DNA of 41,542 nt from Clostridiales bacterium. GTDB taxonomy: Bacteria; Bacillota; Clostridia; Lachnospirales; Lachnospiraceae. The position numbers and the translations under genes are program-made. Position 1 is the stretch's first letter; every line of letters begins with the position of its first letter. Shown piece after piece: positions 26,904 through 36,693 of this stretch. The stretch covers positions 1 through 41,542 of the forward strand of contig JAAYPG010000117.1 in the NCBI GenBank assembly GCA_012519905.1, read 5' to 3'. The notes beneath the pieces are model-generated. The model made no database searches. It saw only the letters and a list, made by a program, of their open reading frames with translations, and had not been told where the DNA came from.

Positions 26904-28343
26904 CTATTTATTAGCCTGTTCGATAACTCCTACAACCTGTACTTTTATTATATTAGTAGAGCCGGTGATACCAAGAGGTACACCTGCTGTCATTACCGCA
27001 AGATCTCCTTTTGTCACATAACCTGCTTCCTCAACAGCCTGTAGAGCATGATCGAATAATTCAAAAGTGTCGTGCTCAACTGCGATTAGAAGAGGAGTGA
27101 TTCCCCATGCCATATTTAATTGTCTGCATATAACAGGGTCTGTAGTACATCCCATTATATGGCATTGTGGACGAAATCTTGAAATCATTCGGGCTGTTTT
27201 GCCTGATGTAGTAACAGTTACAATCATTTTAGCATCAAGATCGTGGGCTATAGTAACGGTTGCACGGGAAATGGCATCTGTTACATCAAGCTCATCAAGA
27301 TGTTCCCGTTGAATAAAGCGCTTTTTATAATCAATATCTGCTTCGGTTCTTATGGTTATCTTAACCATGGTTCGCAGTGATTCTAAAGGATAATCTCCTG
27401 CAGCAGTCTCTCCGGAAAGCATTATTGCACTGGTACCATCATATATAGCGTTAGCCACGTCCGTAATCTCTGCCCTGGTAGGCCTTGGATTCTTAAGCAT
27501 AGAGTCTAGCATCTGAGTTGCTGTTATAACCTGTTTACCGCTATTATAAACCTTTTTAATGATTTTCTTTTGAAGAGCTGGTAACTCCTCGAAAGGAATT
27601 TCAACACCCATATCACCTCGGGCAATCATGATGCCATCGGCTTCTCTAATGATTTCGTCGATATTATTAACGCCCTGAAGATTTTCTATCTTAGCAATAA
27701 TCTTAATTTGTGAATTATGCTTATTTAGCATTTTTCTAATCTCAAGTACATCCTCAGCAGTTCTTACAAATGATGCTGCGATAAAGTCAAATTTATGCTC
27801 AATGGCAAACAATATATCCAAGCGATCCCTTTCGCTTATATATGGCATAGATAGATGAACACCTGGTATATTGACTCCTTTTCTGTTGGAGATTATACCA
27901 TTGTTCTTTACTCTACAGATAATATCAGTAGTAGTTACCTCTTCAACGGTCATCTCTATGAGGCCGTCGTCTATCAATATCTTAACTCCAGGATCAACAT
28001 CATATATTAAGCTAGGATAGCTGACTGAGACCTGTGTATTGTCCCCCTCAACATCTCTGGTAGTTAATATAAATTTCTGTCCTGCTTTTAGTGCTACCTT
28101 TTTATCATCCTTAAAGCTACCTATACGTACTTCTGGTCCCTTAGTATCCATAAGTGTAGCTATAGGTTTTTTTAATTCATTGCGGTACTTTTCTATTTTT
28201 CGAAATCTTTTTAGGTGCTCCTCATGGCTACCATGGGAAAAGTTGAATCTGGCAACATCCATTCCCAATCGTATAAGCTCCTTTATAATCTCGTCATTAT
28301 CTGTTGAAGGTCCTAGTGTACATATAATCTTTGTTTTTCTCAT
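26904..28343 (-). CDS. pyk: Pyruvate kinase (short form)
   Basis: A 479-residue enzyme that converts PEP and ADP to pyruvate and ATP. Substrate and metal residues are visible: ARFNFSHG (R32, N34), MDTKGPEVR (65-73), the catalytic lysine K218 in IIAKIEN, and MIARGDMGVE (239-248). The C-terminal domain (about 350-479) holds the effector site. It lacks the extra PEP-utiliser domain seen in Bacillus pyruvate kinase. The start has GGAG upstream, and a near-consensus promoter lies about 95 nt before it. The neighbouring window also encodes PPDK, giving the cell two opposite routes at the PEP-pyruvate node. Confidence 0.97.
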   Translation of the reverse strand: MRKTKIICTLGPSTDNDEIIKELIRLGMDVARFNFSHGSHEEHLKRFRKIEKYRNELKKPIATLMDTKGPEVRIGSFKDDKKVALKAGQKFILTTRDVEGDNTQVSVSYPSLIYDVDPGVKILIDDGLIEMTVEEVTTTDIICRVKNNGIISNRKGVNIPGVHLSMPYISERDRLDILFAIEHKFDFIAASFVRTAEDVLEIRKMLNKHNSQIKIIAKIENLQGVNNIDEIIREADGIMIARGDMGVEIPFEELPALQKKIIKKVYNSGKQVITATQMLDSMLKNPRPTRAEITDVANAIYDGTSAIMLSGETAAGDYPLESLRTMVKITIRTEADIDYKKRFIQREHLDELDVTDAISRATVTIAHDLDAKMIVTVTTSGKTARMISRFRPQCHIMGCTTDPVICRQLNMAWGITPLLIAVEHDTFELFDHALQAVEEAGYVTKGDLAVMTAGVPLGITGSTNIIKVQVVGVIEQANK

Positions 28344-28437
28344 TTTTTTCTCCGTTTCTTAATTTTGTGCTCCAAATTGAGTCTATTCTAATTTTATTTT
28401 CGAAAGCTTGAATAATAAAATATATTTATATAGAGTT

Positions 28438-28466
28438 ATTATAATAATTTTGCGTATTTTAATCAA
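28438..28466 (-). promoter_or_regulatory. Promoter of pyk
   Basis: On the minus strand TTGATT (28466-28461), 17 nt, then consensus TATAAT (28443-28438). The leader would be about 85 nt. Confidence 0.8.
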
Positions 28467-28495
28467 CTATGAATCATCAAGCAGCTCATTATAAT

Positions 28496-29176
28496 TTATA
28501 TTTTTATATCAGGGATTTTGCGGTATTTGATTCCTGAGTGCTTTTTTTGATATAGATGACCTAAATATAGAGTTAAACTACCCAGCAATATGAAAGCTGT
28601 AATCAATATAGCACAGTGTAAGAAAAATGTTGAGGGCAATATATTAATAACTGGGTCAGTTATAGGATCAAATATCCAATAATCATTATTGAAAAATATC
28701 TTATGAAATATCACAAATGACTTATCAAAATCTATGGCTAGAAGTAAACCAGTTATTACCGGAAGTACTATAGCTGTTATAGAGGATACAAGCAAGTAAC
28801 TGTAGTCTCTTTTTCGTAGTTTATATATGATTATGCCTAATGCAGATATTAGGGATAAAGCACCAATCCCATAAAAGGCCATAAAAATATCCTTAACCTC
28901 TTTAAAGTGCTGTATACCGGATGGGGAAGCATCCAGTGAAGGGAAGGATAGGTTGCCCTTATAAAATGGAGACGAGTAATCAATCAAAGCCTTGTAATTT
29001 TCAATAATCATATCTTTAGAATATCCTGATATTTCGGGTATATTCAGTAGCTTTACATCAAGATAATATAATGGTCTAAAATTTATAGTAAATACAACTC
29101 CAAGAGATAAGAATAATAAAGTAAAAACCAAACCTATAAGCAAATCAGACGCCTTAAATTTTCTTATCTTTCTCAT
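28496..29176 (-). CDS. TIGR01906/DUF1461 integral membrane protein
   Basis: 226 residues with four predicted helices (about 11-31, 99-118, 127-148, 186-207). The family hallmark FFNNDYWIFDPITDPVI (161-177) sits in the extracytoplasmic segment before the last helix. LSFPSLDASPSGIQHFKEVKD near residues 77-96 is also typical. These proteins are widespread in Firmicutes with no settled function. The gene is divergent from purH, with its promoter sharing a -35 hexamer with a possible purH promoter. Family recognition is from memory of motifs; function is unknown. Confidence 0.85.
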   Translation of the reverse strand: MRKIRKFKASDLLIGLVFTLLFLSLGVVFTINFRPLYYLDVKLLNIPEISGYSKDMIIENYKALIDYSSPFYKGNLSFPSLDASPSGIQHFKEVKDIFMAFYGIGALSLISALGIIIYKLRKRDYSYLLVSSITAIVLPVITGLLLAIDFDKSFVIFHKIFFNNDYWIFDPITDPVINILPSTFFLHCAILITAFILLGSLTLYLGHLYQKKHSGIKYRKIPDIKI

Positions 29177-29208
29177 TTACATTCTCCCTTTAGTTCAATT
29201 TCATAGGA

Positions 29209-29237
29209 ATTATAGTATACTTTAAGTAGGTTTGCAA
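29209..29237 (-). promoter_or_regulatory. Promoter of the DUF1461 membrane protein gene
   Basis: On the minus strand TTGCAA (29237-29232), 17 nt, then consensus TATAAT (29214-29209), about 35 nt before the start codon. Confidence 0.75.
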
Positions 29238-29260
29238 CCGTAAATCTATGCTAATATTTA
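29232..29260 (+). promoter_or_regulatory. Possible purH promoter sharing its -35 with the divergent promoter
   Basis: TTGCAA (29232-29237), 17 nt, then TATTTA (29255-29260). TTGCAA is its own reverse complement, so the same hexamer serves both directions. The leader to purH would be about 110 nt. Confidence 0.45.
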
Positions 29261-29376
29261 AGAGAAGTTCAGTTAATGATAAGTACATATAATAAGCAGC
29301 ATTAGAAATAATGAATTGTATTTCAAAATTAACTGGGTTAAGATTTTTATAGAATATAAATAAGAGGAGTGTTATC

Positions 29377-30930
29377 ATGAGAGCATTAATCAGTGTATCA
29401 GATAAAAGTGGTATTGTCGAGCTTGCCAAGGAACTGGTATCACTAGGTATTGAGATTATTTCCACAGGCGGGACTTATAAAAAGCTTAGGGAAGCCAAGA
29501 TTCCAGCAATTGAAGTTTCGGAGCTAACAGGCTTTCCGGAATGCCTTGATGGCCGAGTTAAGACACTTCATCCTGTAGTTCATGCAGGATTACTTGCTAT
29601 GAGAAGCAATCCCTCACACATGAGACAACTTGCCGACCTTAATATAGAAACTATAGATCTTGTAATAGTAAATCTTTATCCCTTTAAAGAAACCATACTT
29701 AAGGATGGAGTTAGCAGAGCAGAGGCAGTTGAAAATATAGATATAGGAGGGCCCACCATGCTTCGTTCTGCTGCAAAGAATTATCAGGATGTGGCTGTGG
29801 TTGTAGATCCCGAAGATTATGATAGAGTGATATCTGAGCTTAAGGAGCAAAGGGAAGTTAGCATAGATACAAAGCTTTATCTAATGCACAAGGTATTTAT
29901 GCATACCTCGGCTTATGATGCTCTTATAGCTGATTATATTAAGAAAGAGAGAAATGACACATCTTTACCGAAGACACTTACTCTAACCTATGAGAAGGTT
30001 CAAGATATGAGGTATGGGGAGAACCCCCATCAAAATGCTGCATTTTATGAGGAGATAGGAAAAAGAAAAGGCTCTTTGGCTGATGCCGTACAACTAAACG
30101 GTAAGGAATTGTCCTTTAATAATATAAATGACACAAACGGGGCTCTGGAGCTATTAAAGGAATTTAGTGAACCTACTGTTGTAGCCTGTAAGCATGGTAA
30201 TCCTTGTGGCGTAGGTAGTGGTGATAATATATATGATGCTTGGAAGAAGGCTTCATCAGCAGATATGGTATCAATTTTTGGTGGAATAGTGGTCTTAAAT
30301 CGCCAGGTAACTCTTCCTGTGGCAGAGGAGATGAGCAAAATATTCCTAGAAGTGGTTGTGGCTCCTTCATATGATGAGGAAGCACTTAAGTTACTTCAGG
30401 CTAAAAAGAATGTTAGAGTGCTAGAGCTAGCCGATATAGAGATCCCTCAGGATAAGGATGCCTATGATCTTAAGAAAGTTAATGGTGGATTGATAGTACA
30501 AACAATAGATAGTAAGCTTCTTGAAGAGGATAAGCTAAAGGTTGTTACAGAGCGTACCCCTAGTAAGAAGGAAATGGATGATCTTCTATTTGCATGGAGG
30601 GTTGTGAAATTCGTCAAGTCAAATGGAATTGCTCTTGCAAAGGATATGCAGACTGTGGGAATTGGACCTGGTCAGGTGAATAGAGTATGGGCCACAAGGC
30701 AGGCTATAGAGCATGCGGCAGAATTAATAGACCCTGATGCTACTAAGGGAGCAGTGCTTGCCTCCGATGCCTTCTTTCCCTTCGATGACTGTGTTGAGGC
30801 TGCTCATCAAGCAGGTATAACTGCCATCATTCAACCCGGTGGATCCATAAGAGATGAAGACTCCATTAAAAAATGCAATGAGTACGGGATTGCCATGGTA
30901 TTTACTGGCATGAGACATTTTAAACATTAA
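29377..30930 (+). CDS. purH: Bifunctional AICAR formyltransferase / IMP cyclohydrolase
   Basis: A 517-residue enzyme carrying out the last two steps of de novo IMP synthesis. The N-terminal IMP cyclohydrolase (MGS-like) domain shows [22 protein letters not shown] (30-38) and [10 protein letters not shown] (57-66). The C-terminal formyltransferase domain has the catalytic pair K272-H273 in [11 protein letters not shown] and DAFFPFDD near the end. It is full length. AAGAGGAG is close to the start. The gene stands alone rather than in a pur operon, and ends at a very strong terminator. Confidence 0.97.
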   Translation: MRALISVSDKSGIVELAKELVSLGIEIISTGGTYKKLREAKIPAIEVSELTGFPECLDGRVKTLHPVVHAGLLAMRSNPSHMRQLADLNIETIDLVIVNLYPFKETILKDGVSRAEAVENIDIGGPTMLRSAAKNYQDVAVVVDPEDYDRVISELKEQREVSIDTKLYLMHKVFMHTSAYDALIADYIKKERNDTSLPKTLTLTYEKVQDMRYGENPHQNAAFYEEIGKRKGSLADAVQLNGKELSFNNINDTNGALELLKEFSEPTVVACKHGNPCGVGSGDNIYDAWKKASSADMVSIFGGIVVLNRQVTLPVAEEMSKIFLEVVVAPSYDEEALKLLQAKKNVRVLELADIEIPQDKDAYDLKKVNGGLIVQTIDSKLLEEDKLKVVTERTPSKKEMDDLLFAWRVVKFVKSNGIALAKDMQTVGIGPGQVNRVWATRQAIEHAAELIDPDATKGAVLASDAFFPFDDCVEAAHQAGITAIIQPGGSIRDEDSIKKCNEYGIAMVFTGMRHFKH

Positions 30931-30965
30931 ATAAGTTTTTATCTAATAGGACTAGTCTGTCAATA

Positions 30966-31010
30966 AAAAAGCGATATAAATTACTAAAAGTAATTTATAT
31001 CGCTTTTTGA
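30966..31010. terminator. Very strong bidirectional terminator between purH and the cold-shock gene
   Basis: A perfect 20-bp stem (30966-30985 with 30989-31008) has an AAA loop. It is A-flanked on the left and T-flanked on the right, so it ends both the plus-strand purH and the minus-strand cold-shock transcripts. Confidence 0.95.
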
Positions 31011-31084
31011 CTTGTTACAACCCACCTTACTATAACTTGTTAATATGTTTACATTTATATCAACATTAGGTTAAGTATTCTCGA

Positions 31085-31285
31085 TTATAACTTTACAACA
31101 TTTGCAGCCTGAGGACCTTTGTCGCCTTCAACTACTTCAAATTCAACATTGTCACCCTCTTCAAGTACCTTGAAGCCGTCCATAACAAGTGCTGAAAAAT
31201 GTACAAATACATCGTTTCCTTCCTCATCGGATATAAATCCGAACCCCTTTTTAGCATTAAACCATTTTACTGTACCCTTTTTCAT
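31085..31285 (-). CDS. Cold-shock protein (CspA family)
   Basis: A 66-residue single cold-shock domain that binds single-stranded RNA/DNA and melts secondary structure. RNP1 is KGFGFI (13-18) and RNP2 is VFVHF (26-30). The N-terminal [13 protein letters not shown] and the C-terminal GPQAANV are standard. GGAGG lies directly upstream. It is transcribed convergently to purH and shares its terminator. Confidence 0.97.
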   Translation of the reverse strand: MKKGTVKWFNAKKGFGFISDEEGNDVFVHFSALVMDGFKVLEEGDNVEFEVVEGDKGPQAANVVKL

Positions 31286-31344
31286 AAAAAAGCCTCCTAA
31301 AAACAGAATAAAATTAAGTTACCATAATCGGTAATGATAGGCTA

Positions 31345-31373
31345 AACTTACCACAATTTATAGTAAAAGTCAA
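31345..31373 (-). promoter_or_regulatory. Possible promoter of the cold-shock gene
   Basis: On the minus strand TTGACT (31373-31368), 17 nt, then TAAGTT (31350-31345) preceded by TGG. The -10 is a weak match. A 5' leader of about 55 nt would result. Confidence 0.4.
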
Positions 31374-31461
31374 ACCTTCTTTGTGGATTTATGTAACATT
31401 TTCTTTGTAAATAAGTAATATAATTACTTTTGATATTATGTTATTTTATTGAGTATATTAA

Positions 31462-31490
31462 ATGACAAATCATCAAATTTATGTTATTAT
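31462..31490 (+). promoter_or_regulatory. Probable promoter of the M16C peptidase gene
   Basis: ATGACA (31462-31467), 17 nt, then TATTAT (31485-31490) with an extended TGT just before it. Confidence 0.6.
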
Positions 31491-31577
31491 GATTAGGCGA
31501 TTACTAGAAATTGCCATATGGACTTTTGGCGGATGCTGAGGTCTACTTGAAATTATATATGATAAGGAGAAGATAGT

Positions 31578-34514
31578 ATGAAGATAGATATACCTTCTGG
31601 ATATCAACTGATTTTTGATGAAAAGCTTGAGGATGTAAATGGTTACGGAGCTTATATAGTACATGAAAAAACTAGGGCCAAGATAGCACTGATAAAGACT
31701 GAGGACACTAACAAGGTGTTTAGCATAGGATTTAGAACACCCCCAAAGAACAGTACTGGTGTACCTCATATTATTGAGCACTCGGTTTTATGTGGGTCTA
31801 AAAACTTTCCAGCTAAGGACCCTTTTGTAGAGTTAGCCAAGGGCTCGCTTAATACTTTCCTAAATGCCATGACTTATGCTGATAGGACTCTTTATCCGGT
31901 AGCTAGTCAAAATGATCAGGACTTCAAAAATTTGATGCATGTTTATCTAGATGCGGTCTTTTATCCTAATATATATAGCAGGAAGGAGATTTTTGATCAA
32001 GAGGCATGGCGTTATACTCTTGAGAATGAGGACGATGACCTAGAGATAAATGGAGTTGTCTATAATGAGATGAAGGGTGCCTTCTCAACACCTGAGCAAC
32101 AGCTGATGAGGCTTAGTCTAAATTCCTTATATCCTGATACCCCATATGGAGTAGTATCAGGAGGGGATCCGGAGGTTATCCCGGAGTTAACCTATGAGGA
32201 GTTTTTAGATTTTCATAAAACCTTTTATCATCCATCCAATAGCTATATATATCTATATGGTGACTTGGACTTTGAGGAGAGATTAATATGGCTGGATAAG
32301 GAATATCTATCTAATTTCGATTACTTAAAGGTGAATTCCGAGATAGAGGCTCAGAAGAGCTTTGATGCTCTTAGGGAGACGCAGGCCCTATATTCCATAG
32401 GCGAGGATGAAGACCCAAATGAAAATACTTATTTCAGTCTAAATATCTCTATAGGTAAGGATAAGACCAGGGAGCTTACCTTGGGATTGCAGATACTTGA
32501 TTATGTGCTTTTTGAAGCACCTGGTGCGCCTGTAAAGCAGGCTCTACTGGATGCAGGAATTGGTAAGGATATTTTAAGTCAACTTAATATTGAATATCTT
32601 CAACCTATGATTTCAATAATTGCCAAGAATGCAGATGAGGATAAAAAGCAGGAATTTCTGTCTGTAATTCATAGTAGCTTATCAAAGTTAGTAGCAGATG
32701 GGTTAAATGAGAAGTCTCTACTTGGAGCTATCAATATATTTGAATTTAGATACAGAGAGGCCGATTATGGTAGCTTATCTAAAGGATTGATGTATGGACT
32801 TAGAGTTATGAGAAGCTGGTTATATGATTCTGATAAGCCCTTCTATTTCCTAAAGGACTCGGAGCTATATGAGAAGATGAGACAATATATTGGTACAGGT
32901 TATTATGAGCAGCTTATAAATGATTATCTGATCAATAATAATCATAGATCTTTAGTTACCTTGATACCTAAGGCAGGGCTCAATAAAATCCGTGAGACAG
33001 AACTGAAGGAAAGGCTTGCTTCCTATAAGAAAAGTCTATCAAAGGAAGAGCTTGAAAGAATCATTATTGATACAAAGAATTTAAAAGAGTATCAGGAAAC
33101 TCCTTCTACAAAGGAGGAGTTAGAGGCTATTCCTCTGCTAAGTAGAGAGGATATTGGACCTAATCCACAACCTATATATAATGAAGAGAAGTCCTTAGAT
33201 GGTGTAAGAGTTATTCATCATGAGGTCTTTACAAATGAAATCGCCTATATTAAGCTTTTGTTTGAGATAAAGGATATACCCAAGGAGCTACTGCCTTATC
33301 TTTCCTTACTTACACAAGTATTAGGTTATGTAGATACTGATAACTATAGCTATTTGGAATACTCCAATGAAGTCAATCTTCATACTGGTGGCATATATCA
33401 CAATGTAAAAAGCTATTCAAGCAAGGGTAGTGCTGACGAATATCTGCCCTTGTATGAGATAGGTACTAAGGTAATGTATGATAATATACCTCAGGCCTTT
33501 AGACTTATAGAGGAGGTGCTTTATCATACACAATTAAAGGATTATAAGCGGTTAAAGGAGATTATTGATGAAATAAAATCTGGGATGCAGATGTTATTTA
33601 CATCATCAGGACATTCGGTAGCTGCCAATAGAGCCATGTCATATTATTCTGCACAGGGTGTGTTCAAGGAGCAAACTCAGGGAATAAGTTTCTATGAATT
33701 TATAGATGATATAAGCACCAATTATGGCCAGAAGAAGGACCTTGTGTTTAGCAAGCTTAAGGAACTTATGGAGATGGTGTTTGTCAAGAATAAGCTTATG
33801 GTAAGTATCACAGCTGATAAGGATGGATATAACAGGTTCACCAAAGACCTAGCATCTTTAATTGCGGGCTTGCGTGAAAGCACTTCGGAAAGACAGTTTG
33901 TGGGCTATGATAGAGTTCCCCTTAAGCCCAGATGTCTAAACGAAGGATTTAAGGCGGCCTTACAGGTACAGTATGTTGCTAGAGCAGGCAATTATTTAAA
34001 GGCAGGTTATAAATACACAGGAGCAATGAAGGTGCTTAGAACCATATTAAGCTACGATTATCTTTGGCAGAATGTTAGGGTTAAGGGGGGAGCATATGGT
34101 TGCATGTGTGGATTTTCTGGAGTAGATGGAGATGTATACTTTACTTCCTACCGTGATCCAAACCTTATGAGTACAAATGATGTTTATGAGGCTATCCCTG
34201 AATTTATAAAGGATTTTACAGCGGACGAAAGGGATATAACCAAAAGTATTATAGGTACTATAAGTACACTTGATATACCTATGACCCCTCAAACAGAGGG
34301 TGCGAGATCTTTAAGTATGTTACTTTCAGGCGTAACCTATGAGGACCTATTAAAGGAAAGAAATGAAATTATAAATGTAACACAGGAGGATATCCGTTCT
34401 CTTCATGAGCTTGTTCAAGCAGTCCTTAAAGAAGGAAATATCTGTGTAATTGGTAACGAAAGTAAGATTGAAGAGGATAGAGAATTATTTAAAGAGGTTA
34501 AGAACCTAATGTAA
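31578..34514 (+). CDS. M16C-family zinc metallopeptidase (presequence-protease/insulinase-like)
   Basis: 978 residues, the size of the PreP/Cym1-type fused M16 peptidases that close around unfolded peptides up to a few dozen residues long. The inverted zinc motif is HIIEH (64-68), with the third ligand E164 in VYNEMKGAFS. SLNTFLNAMTYADRTLYPV (90-108) is the strand next to the active site. The C-terminal half is the M16C-associated and inactive M16 lobes. There is no signal peptide, so it probably acts in the cytoplasm on peptide debris. GGAGAAG precedes the start. The era gene begins 67 nt after it without a clear terminator, so read-through into era is possible. Confidence 0.95.
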   Translation: MKIDIPSGYQLIFDEKLEDVNGYGAYIVHEKTRAKIALIKTEDTNKVFSIGFRTPPKNSTGVPHIIEHSVLCGSKNFPAKDPFVELAKGSLNTFLNAMTYADRTLYPVASQNDQDFKNLMHVYLDAVFYPNIYSRKEIFDQEAWRYTLENEDDDLEINGVVYNEMKGAFSTPEQQLMRLSLNSLYPDTPYGVVSGGDPEVIPELTYEEFLDFHKTFYHPSNSYIYLYGDLDFEERLIWLDKEYLSNFDYLKVNSEIEAQKSFDALRETQALYSIGEDEDPNENTYFSLNISIGKDKTRELTLGLQILDYVLFEAPGAPVKQALLDAGIGKDILSQLNIEYLQPMISIIAKNADEDKKQEFLSVIHSSLSKLVADGLNEKSLLGAINIFEFRYREADYGSLSKGLMYGLRVMRSWLYDSDKPFYFLKDSELYEKMRQYIGTGYYEQLINDYLINNNHRSLVTLIPKAGLNKIRETELKERLASYKKSLSKEELERIIIDTKNLKEYQETPSTKEELEAIPLLSREDIGPNPQPIYNEEKSLDGVRVIHHEVFTNEIAYIKLLFEIKDIPKELLPYLSLLTQVLGYVDTDNYSYLEYSNEVNLHTGGIYHNVKSYSSKGSADEYLPLYEIGTKVMYDNIPQAFRLIEEVLYHTQLKDYKRLKEIIDEIKSGMQMLFTSSGHSVAANRAMSYYSAQGVFKEQTQGISFYEFIDDISTNYGQKKDLVFSKLKELMEMVFVKNKLMVSITADKDGYNRFTKDLASLIAGLRESTSERQFVGYDRVPLKPRCLNEGFKAALQVQYVARAGNYLKAGYKYTGAMKVLRTILSYDYLWQNVRVKGGAYGCMCGFSGVDGDVYFTSYRDPNLMSTNDVYEAIPEFIKDFTADERDITKSIIGTISTLDIPMTPQTEGARSLSMLLSGVTYEDLLKERNEIINVTQEDIRSLHELVQAVLKEGNICVIGNESKIEEDRELFKEVKNLM

Positions 34515-34581
34515 TAGTGGAACGCTAAATTAAATAACACTAAGGAAATTATATACGAATTTGTATAGGAATGAGGATACT

Positions 34582-35523
34582 ATGCAGGAAAATAAGAAAA
34601 AATCTGGATTTGTTACTCTGATTGGCCGACCGAATGTTGGTAAGTCCACATTGATGAATCATTTAATTGGACAGAAAATTGCAATTACATCCAATAAGCC
34701 ACAGACAACAAGGAATAGAATACAAACAGTCTTAACTGATGAACGGGGTCAGATTATATTTCTTGATACGCCGGGAATTCATAAGGCTAAGAATAAGCTA
34801 GGCCAATATATGGTCAGCGTAGCAGAAAGAACCCTTAAGGAAGTGGATTTGGTTCTTTGGTTGGTAGAACCCAGTACCTTTATAGGGGCGGGAGAGAGGC
34901 ATATAGCTGAACAGCTTATGCAGATAAAGACACCGGTCATACTTGTAATAAACAAGATTGATATGGTTAATAAGGGCGAAATATTATCATTTATCAGCGC
35001 TTATAAGGATATTCTCAACTTTGCAGAGATCATTCCAGTCTCTGCTCTTAAGGGTGAGAATACGGAAGAGCTGACCAAGCTAATTTTTAACTATCTTCCC
35101 TATGGCCCTCAGTATTATGATGAGGACACCATAACAGATCAGCCTGAAAGGCAGATTGTAGCAGAGCTTATTAGAGAGAAGGCTCTAAGGTACTTGGAGG
35201 AAGAAATACCTCATGGTATAGCCGTGAGCATAGAGCAAATGAGGGAGAGAAATAACCGAGCGTTTGATACTAACTCCTCAGATGCTTCGGGTATTATGGA
35301 TATCCATGCTACAATCATATGTGAGAGAGATAGCCATAAGGGTATTATAATAGGCAAGGGTGGTAGCATGCTAAAGAAGATAGGTACTCAGGCAAGAAGA
35401 GAGATTGAGAACCTATTGGATTGCCAGGTAAATCTACAACTTTGGGTAAAGGTTAAAAAGGATTGGAGAGATAGTGATTCCTTATTGAGGAATTATGGGT
35501 ATAGTAATAAAGACTTAAGATAG
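34582..35523 (+). CDS. era: GTPase Era
   Basis: 313 residues from the ATG at 34582, with TGAGG upstream; an in-frame TTG at 34561 is less likely. The GTPase domain has G1 GRPNVGKS (15-22), G3 DTPG (62-65) and G4 NKID (124-127). The C-terminal KH domain shows GIIIGKGG (254-261), which binds the 3' end of 16S rRNA during 30S assembly. It is followed by a terminator and then by yqzL-like and recO genes, the same order as in Bacillus. Assignment is certain. Confidence 0.97.
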   Translation: MQENKKKSGFVTLIGRPNVGKSTLMNHLIGQKIAITSNKPQTTRNRIQTVLTDERGQIIFLDTPGIHKAKNKLGQYMVSVAERTLKEVDLVLWLVEPSTFIGAGERHIAEQLMQIKTPVILVINKIDMVNKGEILSFISAYKDILNFAEIIPVSALKGENTEELTKLIFNYLPYGPQYYDEDTITDQPERQIVAELIREKALRYLEEEIPHGIAVSIEQMRERNNRAFDTNSSDASGIMDIHATIICERDSHKGIIIGKGGSMLKKIGTQARREIENLLDCQVNLQLWVKVKKDWRDSDSLLRNYGYSNKDLR

Positions 35524-35530
35524 AAAAAAG

Positions 35531-35572
35531 GCCTTATTAGGTATAATTGATACCAATTATATTTGTCAAGGC
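35531..35572. other. Nested hairpin just after era
   Basis: TATAATTG (35542-35549) pairs with CAATTATA (35554-35561) around a 4-nt loop. An outer GCCTT/AAGGC stem (35531-35535 with 35568-35572) encloses it. No T run follows. It may be a processing or mRNA-stability structure ahead of the true terminator. Confidence 0.45.
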
Positions 35573-35632
35573 TAAATATTAAAATACAAATGGGATATTC
35601 TAACCAGTTTAGAAAGATGCTAGATGGGAAAC

Positions 35633-35671
35633 CTAAAAGATAGATAATTAGTCTAAGATCTATCTTTTTAG
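35633..35671 (+). terminator. Intrinsic terminator of era
   Basis: AAAAGATAGAT (35635-35645) pairs perfectly with ATCTATCTTTT (35658-35668) with a 12-nt loop, followed by a T and AG. It separates era from yqzL-recO. Confidence 0.8.
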
Positions 35672-35739
35672 CAGGATGAGCTAGGGTTTACTTCATTCTG
35701 AATGACAAAATATATTTATCATGGTTAGGGGGCTCATTT

Positions 35740-35940
35740 ATGAAGAATTATGATTATTGGAAAGATTTTGTCAAGACAGGCAAGATTGATGATTATTTGA
35801 ATTACATCGCATGTACTAGGGAAGAGAGTTTTAAGGATTATGACAATGTCGTAGATAGTAAAGAAGAAGGTGGTTTTCATGCCGGCAGCAACAACCGTGA
35901 CGGGAATGGTTCTATCAGCCATGCCGGTTGGAGATTATGA
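35740..35940 (+). CDS. yqzL: YqzL-like small protein
   Basis: A 66-residue ORF between era and recO, the place where Firmicutes commonly encode YqzL. The N-terminus DYWKDFVKTGKIDDYLNY matches the family pattern W-K-x-F-x-x-T-G-x-I-x-x-Y-L. The last 20 or so residues lie in the region overlapping recO and look low in constraint (many G, S, N, H). A GGGGG run lies 8-9 nt before the ATG. YqzL has no known function. Its frame overlaps recO by 62 nt, suggesting translational coupling. Confidence comes from position plus motif. Confidence 0.75.
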   Translation: MKNYDYWKDFVKTGKIDDYLNYIACTREESFKDYDNVVDSKEEGGFHAGSNNRDGNGSISHAGWRL

Positions 35941-36619
35941 TAAACGGTTAGTTATATTGACCAAGGAACGAGGGAAAATATCAGCATTTGCCAAAGGCGC
36001 TAGGAGACCAAACAGCGCCTTATTGGCATGCAGTCAACCCTTCTCCTTTGGGAAGTTTTCTTTATTTATAGGAAGATCCTCCTATACCATTGCTTCAGCT
36101 GAGATGTCCAATTATTTTTCTGAGCTAAGAGATGATATAGAAAGTGTCTACTATGGTATGTACTTCTGTGAATTTGCTGACTTTATAACTAAGGAGAACA
36201 ATGATGAGAAGGAAATATTAAAGCTTTTGTATCAGACGCTAAGAGCTCTAGCAAAAAAGACTATTGAGCTACCCTTAGTTAGATTGGTTTTTGAATTTAA
36301 GATTATGGCCTTAAGTGGACTAGCACCTCAGGTGTTCGAATGTGTAAAATGTGAAGATAAGGAGACTATTAGTTTATTTTCTGTTTATAACGGAGGTTTA
36401 TTATGTGTCGACTGTCGACAAAATGATAAATCTGCTATTAGACTCTCTACATCATCTATCTATACGCTACAGTACATAATATCAAAGGATATAGAGAGCC
36501 TATATAGCTTTAGGGTCAGCCCAGAGGTGCTTAAGGAGCTTGAACTCTGTATCAAGGGCTATTTGAAGCATTATTTAAACCATGAATTTAAGGCCGTTGA
36601 ATTGTTGCAGTCATTATAG
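35879..36619 (+). CDS. recO: DNA repair protein RecO
   Basis: 246 residues from the ATG at 35879, with GAAGG upstream; the GTG at 35870 would add three residues. The N-terminal OB fold (about 1-80) has TVTGMVLSAMPVGDYDKRLV and GKISAFAKGARRP. A helical domain follows. The four-cysteine zinc finger is C155, C158, C176 and C179 (CVKC and CVDC). RecO anneals single strands and loads RecA in the RecFOR pathway. The start lies within the end of yqzL, a long out-of-frame overlap. Assignment is secure. Confidence 0.95.
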   Translation: MPAATTVTGMVLSAMPVGDYDKRLVILTKERGKISAFAKGARRPNSALLACSQPFSFGKFSLFIGRSSYTIASAEMSNYFSELRDDIESVYYGMYFCEFADFITKENNDEKEILKLLYQTLRALAKKTIELPLVRLVFEFKIMALSGLAPQVFECVKCEDKETISLFSVYNGGLLCVDCRQNDKSAIRLSTSSIYTLQYIISKDIESLYSFRVSPEVLKELELCIKGYLKHYLNHEFKAVELLQSL

Positions 36620-36693
36620 CAAATTTAGAGTTGAAATTATTTTCCTTTAAGGTTAAAATGGTATGAACTCAGTCGGTACTATGGAGGATGAAT

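Noticed and set aside
28039..28362. 107-residue open frame opposite the start of pyk
   Set aside because: Antisense to the conserved N-terminal part of pyruvate kinase and without a supporting start.
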